Shown in pieces: positions 5,855 to 10,000 of a stretch of 10,000 nucleotides of DNA (the stretch's first letter is position 1; every line of letters starts with the position of its first letter). The position numbers were made by a program, and so were the translations under genes. The notes beneath the pieces are model-generated. The model saw nothing but the letters and a program-made list of their open reading frames with translations. It was not told the DNA's origin and did not search any database. This stretch comes from Asticcacaulis sp. (GTDB lineage: Bacteria; Pseudomonadota; Alphaproteobacteria; Caulobacterales; Caulobacteraceae): the NCBI RefSeq assembly GCF_020217185.1, contig NZ_JAIWNX010000315.1, forward strand, positions 1 to 10,000, in the 5' to 3' direction.

Positions 5855-7114
5855 ATGCATCGCCGCCACCTTCTGAGCGCCGTCGGAGCGCTGCTGCCCG
5901 CCGTCGCTGCCGCGCAATCAGCACCCCCTGCGCTGACACCACCCTTGGGGCCGCAGGACGAGGCGGGCTGGGCGCGCGTGGCTGAGGCCTTTCCGGCACG
6001 ACCGCAGGGGTTGATCAATCTGGAATACGGGGCCTTTGGTCAGATGCCGCGCGCTGTCGAAGCGGCCTTTGCCCGCTATACGGCGCAGGTTAATCAGGAG
6101 GGCGCGGCCTTCACGCGGCGGGGCTTTGTCCCCTACTATCTGAAACTGCGTCAGACGATAGCCACGGCCCTGAACGCCGATGCGTCCGAAATCGCTCTGA
6201 CGCGCAACGCCACCGAGGCGCTTCAGGCCCTGATCAGCGGTTACAACCGCCTGAAGCCCGGTGATGCGGTTTTGATGGCCGACCACGATTACGACAGCAT
6301 GCAGACGGCCATGCAGTGGCTGAAAACGCGGCGCGGGGTCGAGGTGGTGCGCTTGGCCCTTCCGCATCCGGCCACGTATCAAAACCTGATCGACGCTTAC
6401 GAACAGGCTTTGAAGGCCCACCCGGCGATCCGAATGATGCTGCTCACCCCTGTCGGTCACCGCAGCGGTCTGCGCCTGCCCGTGCGCGAGATCATCGCCA
6501 TGGCGAAAGCGCGCGACGTCGATGCCATAGTCGATAGCGCCCATGCCTGGGGGCAAAGCCCGGTCGATGTACGCGCCGAAGGCTTTGAATTTGCAGGCTT
6601 CAACCTGCACAAATGGATCGGCGCACCCGTCGGCGTCGGTGCCCTGTTTATCCGCAAGGACCGGGTGGAGGCCATCGACCCCTATATGGGCGAAAGCGTC
6701 AATCCGCGCGATCCGGTTTCCGCCCGTGTTCATACGGGCACGGCCAATTTCGCCGCGCAAATGGCGGCCATAGACGCACTGGAACTGCACACAAAACTAG
6801 GCTCCGCAGCGGTCGAAGCCCGTCTGCGTTATCTGCGCGACCTGTGGGCTGAACCGGCGCGCGATCTGAAGACGATCGACATTCTGACGCCTGTCGATCC
6901 GCGCCTGCATATCGGCATCACCTCCCTGCGCCTTAAGGCCGATCCGTCGCCCGAAGCACACGCGGCACTGGCCAAACGCCTTCTGGACGCGCACGGCCTG
7001 TTCACCGTGACGCGGACAGGACTTGACGGCGGGGCCTGCCTGCGCGTCACGCCGGGCTATAGCTCGACCCCAGCCGATATGGTGCGGTTGCTGGGGGCAC
7101 TGAGATCCGTGTGA
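5855..7114 (+). CDS. Exported class-V PLP-dependent enzyme, PvdN-like / isopenicillin-N-epimerase-like
   Basis: This is a 419-residue fold-type I PLP enzyme of aminotransferase class V. The N-terminus MHRRHLLSAVGALLPAVAAAQS has a twin-arginine pair (3-4), a hydrophobic core and an AAA-Q cleavage site near residue 20, so export by Tat as a folded holoenzyme is likely, although the motif is short and Sec is not excluded. PLP-site residues are visible: NATEAL (118-123) for phosphate, Asp227 in DSAHAWGQ (227-234) for the pyridine nitrogen and Lys253 in FNLHKWIG (249-256) as the Schiff-base lysine. An exported member of this class is well known: PvdN of fluorescent Pseudomonas, a Tat substrate that modifies the glutamate side chain of periplasmic pyoverdine precursor. 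Other relatives are cytosolic epimerases and desulfurases. The position right after a TonB-dependent receptor supports action on an imported or secreted ligand. The start ATG at 5855 has a weak GGGAA ribosome site just after the upstream terminator. The substrate is unknown. Confidence 0.85.
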   Translation: MHRRHLLSAVGALLPAVAAAQSAPPALTPPLGPQDEAGWARVAEAFPARPQGLINLEYGAFGQMPRAVEAAFARYTAQVNQEGAAFTRRGFVPYYLKLRQTIATALNADASEIALTRNATEALQALISGYNRLKPGDAVLMADHDYDSMQTAMQWLKTRRGVEVVRLALPHPATYQNLIDAYEQALKAHPAIRMMLLTPVGHRSGLRLPVREIIAMAKARDVDAIVDSAHAWGQSPVDVRAEGFEFAGFNLHKWIGAPVGVGALFIRKDRVEAIDPYMGESVNPRDPVSARVHTGTANFAAQMAAIDALELHTKLGSAAVEARLRYLRDLWAEPARDLKTIDILTPVDPRLHIGITSLRLKADPSPEAHAALAKRLLDAHGLFTVTRTGLDGGACLRVTPGYSSTPADMVRLLGALRSV

Positions 7115-7176
7115 GCCGCTTCCTGCCCGCAAGTTTCAGTGGACAGACGGATACGCTTGAGGCCTAATCCTGCGAA

Positions 7177-7190
7177 CGATTGCACAATCG
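7177..7190. promoter_or_regulatory. Palindrome CGATTG-CA-CAATCG just upstream of the small membrane gene
   Basis: Two perfect 6-base arms separated by CA lie directly ahead of the GAGGGG ribosome binding site (7190-7195) of the gene at 7202. The position fits an operator or a small mRNA hairpin touching the ribosome site. It may equally be chance: arms of six bases are short. Confidence 0.25.
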
Positions 7191-7201
7191 AGGGGATTAA
7201 A

Positions 7202-7342
7202 ATGGGGCCCGATCCGCACAACGCCGCCGCTGCCTGGCAGCACGCCCACCCACTGACCATGGTGCTGATTTCCACTGTGATCTCGCTGATCGTGGTTAGT
7301 CTGATCGTGCTGATCCGCTGGGGCGTCAGCTATAAGGCGTGA
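7202..7342 (+). CDS. Small single-helix membrane protein (46 residues), possibly the front part of a split gene
   Basis: The ATG at 7202 has GAGGGG at 7190-7195 as a good Shine-Dalgarno; a start further upstream (GTG at 7139) would read through the palindrome and has no such site. The product has a His-containing polar start followed by one helix (about residues 20-39, MVLISTVISLIVVSLIVLI) and a short RWGVSYKA tail. It stops at TGA 7340-7342, but the same frame stays open beyond the stop and runs into the next small membrane ORF without any shift. It therefore either is a separate tiny protein or is the N-terminal third of a three-helix protein interrupted by TGA. I do not recognise the family. 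It begins 87 bases after the PLP enzyme and could share its transcript. Confidence 0.6.
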   Translation: MGPDPHNAAAAWQHAHPLTMVLISTVISLIVVSLIVLIRWGVSYKA

Positions 7343-7387
7343 CGCTATCATCCGGAGGGGCCGCGCGGTTTCCTGAAGGACGAATGC

Positions 7388-7612
7388 GTGCGCTGGGGCG
7401 CGATCCTGCTGCCCTATCTGGTGTTGTCGATTGGCTTTAAATTCTTCATCTATGACCTGCATCCGGAATGGAACCGCCCGGAGGTATGGGCCGGATTCGT
7501 TATCGTGGCCATTGTGGGCCGCCGCCTGCTGGCGCGTCACCCCTTCATCAAGGCCATGGGTCGTCACATTGATCTGGCCAAAGCGCAGGCCAAGGCGCCC
7601 GCCAAGGGCTGA
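7388..7612 (+). CDS. Small two-helix membrane protein (74 residues), in frame with the preceding ORF
   Basis: The protein from the GTG at 7388 has two hydrophobic segments (about residues 3-20 and 33-47) joined by a polar loop with DLHPEWNRPEVW, and a basic, alanine/lysine-rich tail (HIDLAKAQAKAPAKG). AAGGA at 7376-7380, 7 bases before GTG, is a usable ribosome site. The frame continues upstream through plausible coding sequence (RYHPEGPRGFLKDEC) up to the TGA at 7340, so the real protein may be longer and joined to the preceding ORF. The stop lies 6 bases from the stop of the convergent MFS gene, and I see no terminator there. I do not recognise the family. High third-position GC supports coding. 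Confidence 0.6.
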   Translation: MRWGAILLPYLVLSIGFKFFIYDLHPEWNRPEVWAGFVIVAIVGRRLLARHPFIKAMGRHIDLAKAQAKAPAKG

Positions 7613-7618
7613 GACGCT

Positions 7619-8836
7619 TTACGCTTGGGGTTGAGCATAGACCCGCGACAGATGCAAAACACCGACCGCCGCCAGATAGACCGTACCGGCGACAAAGAAT
7701 ATCAGGCTGTAGGAGCCGGTATATTCCAGCACCACGCCTGAAAACAGCGCCATCAGCATAGCCCCCACTGCCCCCGCCGCCCCGCCAAGGCCGACGACGC
7801 TGCCGACCACCTCCGGCGGGAAGAGGTCCGACGGCACGGCCAGCAGATTGGCCGAAAAGGCCTGATGAGCCGCTGCCGCTACGGCTACGATCATGACAGA
7901 CAGCCACAGCCACGGACTGAGCGGCACAGCGACCAGAGGCAGGATAACCAGCGCGCAGGCGAGCATCACGCGGCTGCGCGCCGGCCCGACGCTGAGGCCA
8001 CGCGCCATCAGCCGCGCCGAGGCCCAGCCGCCGATGATGCTGCCCAAATCGGCCAGCAGAAAAATCAGCAATAACGGCACGCCAAACTGCCGCAAATCCA
8101 AGCTGTGGGTGCGATAAAGAAAGTCCGGCAGCCAGAACAGATAGAGCCACCACACGGGCACGGTGAGAAACTTCACCACAATATAGACCCAGGCGCGCCG
8201 CGTCCGCAGCACCCGGGCAAGGGTGGACCAACTTGGAGGGATAACAGGCCGCGGTGCATCCGCCGTCTGGGGCCGCTTGTATATTCTGAGCCACAGGATC
8301 AGCCAGAGAAAGCTGACGAGGCCGGTGATCAGAAACGCCCCGCGCCAGCCATAGCTTTCGGTGAGCCACGGTACGAGCGCCAGAGTGAGCAGAGCCCCGG
8401 AGGCCGAACCGGCGTTAAACAGGCCGATGGCCAGCGCGCGCTCCTGCGGGCGGAACCCCTCGGAAATCGCCTTCAGACGCGCCGGAAAGGTGCCGGATTC
8501 ACCCACCCCCAGCAGAAAGCGGATCAGGCCAAACTGCGCGGTTGTGGTGGCCACCCCCAGCAATGTGTGCGCCGCTGCCCACAGGGTAAAGGCCCCGACA
8601 TAGCCCAGCCGCGCGCCGACGCGGTCCATCAGTGGCCCGAAGGTCAGAAACCCCACCACAAAGGCCGCGTGAAAAGCAATCACCACGCCGGAATAGTCGA
8701 TTTCCGACCAGCCCAGTTCGGCCTGCATCATCGGCTTGAGCAGGCCAAACATCTGACGGTCCATATAGGTCAGGCAGGAGGCCACAAAGATAAGGCCCAC
8801 GACCCGCCAGGGTCCGCGCCGCGCGCCCGTTTCCAT
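7619..8836 (-). CDS. MFS transporter, ExuT-like (anion:cation symporter, hexuronate type)
   Basis: This is a 405-residue, 12-helix inner-membrane carrier. The end of helix 1, YMDRQMFGLLKP, then the WSEIDYSGVVIAFHAAFVVG segment, GPLMDRVGARLGY (the MFS loop 2-3 signature) and GVGESGTFPARLKAISEGF followed by QERALAIGLFNAGS are the conserved stretches of the hexuronate/glucarate branch of the anion:cation symporter family, which import sugar acids with protons. I chose the ATG at 8836 because it leaves the usual short cytoplasmic tail of about 15 residues before helix 1. The frame is open far upstream (to 9082), but that part overlaps the esterase gene. The gene lies 77 bases downstream of the esterase gene on the same strand, probably in one operon. 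That spacer holds a 9-bp hairpin covering the GGG of the likely ribosome site. Substrate assignment to hexuronates or other sugar acids is by family only. Confidence 0.87.
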   Translation of the reverse strand: METGARRGPWRVVGLIFVASCLTYMDRQMFGLLKPMMQAELGWSEIDYSGVVIAFHAAFVVGFLTFGPLMDRVGARLGYVGAFTLWAAAHTLLGVATTTAQFGLIRFLLGVGESGTFPARLKAISEGFRPQERALAIGLFNAGSASGALLTLALVPWLTESYGWRGAFLITGLVSFLWLILWLRIYKRPQTADAPRPVIPPSWSTLARVLRTRRAWVYIVVKFLTVPVWWLYLFWLPDFLYRTHSLDLRQFGVPLLLIFLLADLGSIIGGWASARLMARGLSVGPARSRVMLACALVILPLVAVPLSPWLWLSVMIVAVAAAAHQAFSANLLAVPSDLFPPEVVGSVVGLGGAAGAVGAMLMALFSGVVLEYTGSYSLIFFVAGTVYLAAVGVLHLSRVYAQPQA

Positions 8837-8847
8837 CGTTTCACTGT

Positions 8848-8885
8848 CCCGTCTTTTGTTTGCCTGATCATGGGCCAAAGACGGG
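8848..8885 (-). promoter_or_regulatory. Intercistronic hairpin ahead of the MFS gene
   Basis: On the minus strand CCCGTCTTT (8885-8877) and AAAGACGGG (8856-8848) form a perfect 9-bp stem with a 20-base loop that itself contains a GGCC...GGC-type pairing and TGATCA. The 3' arm ends in GACGGG, the best ribosome-site candidate, 11 bases before the MFS ATG. There is no U tract after it, so it does not look like an intrinsic terminator. It may tune translation or stability of the transporter mRNA. Confidence 0.45.
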
Positions 8886-8913
8886 GCCTTGTCACGCACG
8901 GGCACGCCACCGC

Positions 8914-10000
8914 TTATGAGCCGGGCGACAAAGACAGGGTGAAAGGCACGACCGGCAGGCCGCTCTTGCCATAGAGATTGACCGGCGGTGAGCCCTGCCA
9001 GGCGTAGCGCACCTGACGCGCGGACGCATCGGCGGGCAGGCGCACGGTATCGCCCTCGACCTGCGCCGAAACGAAGCGGCACTTGCCCGCGGCGTCACAC
9101 AGCTCAAAGGTCGCCGCCTCGTGCGAGCCGTAGGCGATCAGGCTGCCACCCGTATCGGTAAAGCGCACACGGATACCATCGGCGGTGGCTTCAGCCTTAA
9201 CCGGCGACGGCGCGCGCAACAGCGGACGGCCATAGGCAACGCGCAGCATCTCAGTGCCCAGACGCGCCCCGACCTCGTCCTTATGCGCCGGGTGGATGTC
9301 ATAGGAGACGCCGAGGTCGATCAGTACGGCAAGGCCCATATGCGGGTCCTTCGCGACGGTCAGGCGCTGCGCTTCCCGCAGTTTTGCCCAATCATTATCG
9401 CTCGGCACAGCGCTGCGCGGCCCATAGCCCGGCAGTTGTGCGATGATCACCGGCAGGGCCGGATCGTGGAAAAACGACCGCCACGAGGCCGCCCAGCCGT
9501 CCAGCAGCCCGGCATAGGTCGCCGCCGCGGCTGTATTGGTTTCACCCTGATACCAGGCGATGCCTTTTAGCGCCAAACCGTCGAGCGGGGCGATCATGCC
9601 GTTCCACAACATGCTCACGCCGCGCGGTGCGGCCCACGGCACGAAGGGCGGCGGCGTCTTCCAGTTGCGACGCTCCGCCCCGGTCTGATAGCGCCACGGC
9701 CCGGACAGATCGAGCGCCGGGGCCCCGCTCAGCTCAAGGCGCAGTTCCCCCGCCTTGCCCATCAGGCCCCCTGCCCCGCGCTCATCCACCACGCGGATGG
9801 CGATAAGATTACGCCCCGCCTTGAGAAGCCCAGCCGGCAGGGTGTAGGTGCGCGGTTCACTGCCCAGCAGCGTTGCGCCGACCACCTGACCATTGACCCA
9901 CACCTGATCGCGCTCATCAATGCGCCCCAGCCGCAGGATGGCGGGTTTGGCCGCCTGTTCCGCCGTCAGCTCGACACTATGGCGATACCACATCAGGCCG
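8914..10000 (-). CDS. Sialate O-acetylesterase / CE20-type esterase (5' partial)
   Basis: The frame is open from the window edge, so the N-terminus, including the nucleophile Ser region, is outside. The visible 361 residues (counted below from the Met at 9993) begin with an inserted jelly-roll domain (about 1-95: MWYRHSVEL, RIDERDQVWVNGQVVG, NLIAIRVVDERG), then return to the SGNH-type esterase core with GIAWYQGETN (144-153) and the catalytic Asp-x-His in YDIHPAHKDEVG (231-242; Asp232, His234), and end in a small beta domain. This order is that of bacterial sialate 9-O-acetylesterases and the related acetyl-xylan esterases (CE20). These usually act in the periplasm after a Sec signal, which would lie outside the window. 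With the ExuT-like gene downstream, removal of acetyl groups from plant polysaccharide fragments is more likely than sialic acid use, but this is inference. Confidence 0.88.
   Translation of the reverse strand, partial: GLMWYRHSVELTAEQAAKPAILRLGRIDERDQVWVNGQVVGATLLGSEPRTYTLPAGLLKAGRNLIAIRVVDERGAGGLMGKAGELRLELSGAPALDLSGPWRYQTGAERRNWKTPPPFVPWAAPRGVSMLWNGMIAPLDGLALKGIAWYQGETNTAAAATYAGLLDGWAASWRSFFHDPALPVIIAQLPGYGPRSAVPSDNDWAKLREAQRLTVAKDPHMGLAVLIDLGVSYDIHPAHKDEVGARLGTEMLRVAYGRPLLRAPSPVKAEATADGIRVRFTDTGGSLIAYGSHEAATFELCDAAGKCRFVSAQVEGDTVRLPADASARQVRYAWQGSPPVNLYGKSGLPVVPFTLSLSPGS

Noticed and set aside
5918..6790. 290-codon open frame antisense to the PLP enzyme.
   Set aside because: It is a shadow of the class-V aminotransferase frame, with no recognisable domain and no ribosome site.
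7340..7342. TGA as a selenocysteine codon joining the two small membrane ORFs.
   Set aside because: No convincing SECIS-like hairpin follows, the product is not a redox enzyme, and a separate GTG start with AAGGA exists; an ordinary stop or a mutation is simpler.
8105..8974. 289-codon plus-strand frame opposite the MFS gene.
   Set aside because: The composition is rich in Gly, Pro, Arg and His with no domain, while the minus strand clearly encodes a 12-helix carrier.

Overview
The window is GC-rich alphaproteobacterial chromosomal DNA. The gene repertoire (TonB-dependent receptor, Tat-type exported enzyme, hexuronate-type MFS carrier, CE20/sialate-esterase-like enzyme, DUF3429, COQ8-like kinase) and codon use point to a Caulobacteraceae-like, possibly Asticcacaulis-like, heterotroph. 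This placement is inference from gene content, not from a marker gene. There is no rRNA, tRNA, CRISPR array, insertion sequence or phage gene.

Layout. (1) 1-646, + strand: the 3' end of an unidentified gene, followed closely by a five-helix DUF3429 membrane protein. (2) 650-1702, - strand: a divergent PdxJ-like TIM-barrel protein that has lost most catalytic positions and carries a C-terminal extension of about 100 residues. (3) 1703-1876: a divergent intergenic region with three imperfect CCACCTG-type direct repeats and a possible 34-codon small ORF. (4) 1877-3199, + strand: a COQ8/UbiB-family ABC1 kinase-like protein, ended by a probable hairpin terminator. (5) 3370-7114, + strand: an 804-residue TonB-dependent receptor, a strong intrinsic terminator, then an exported class-V PLP enzyme resembling the pyoverdine-maturation enzyme PvdN. 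(6) 7202-7612, + strand: one or two very small membrane proteins separated only by an in-frame TGA. (7) 7619-10000, - strand: a sialate/CE20-type O-acetylesterase (5' end outside the window) followed by an ExuT-like MFS transporter, with a perfect 9-bp hairpin between them that covers the likely ribosome binding site of the transporter.

How the genes may work together. The esterase-transporter pair fits deacetylation of plant or other acetylated glycans and import of the released sugar acid. The receptor and the periplasmic PLP enzyme suggest uptake and chemical modification of an amino-group-bearing ligand such as a siderophore or peptide, with no synthetase gene in view. The ABC1 kinase fits ubiquinone metabolism. 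The most unusual items are the degenerate PdxJ-like protein with its extension, the receptor/PvdN-like pair split by a terminator, the TGA-split small membrane gene, and the hairpin ahead of the transporter.
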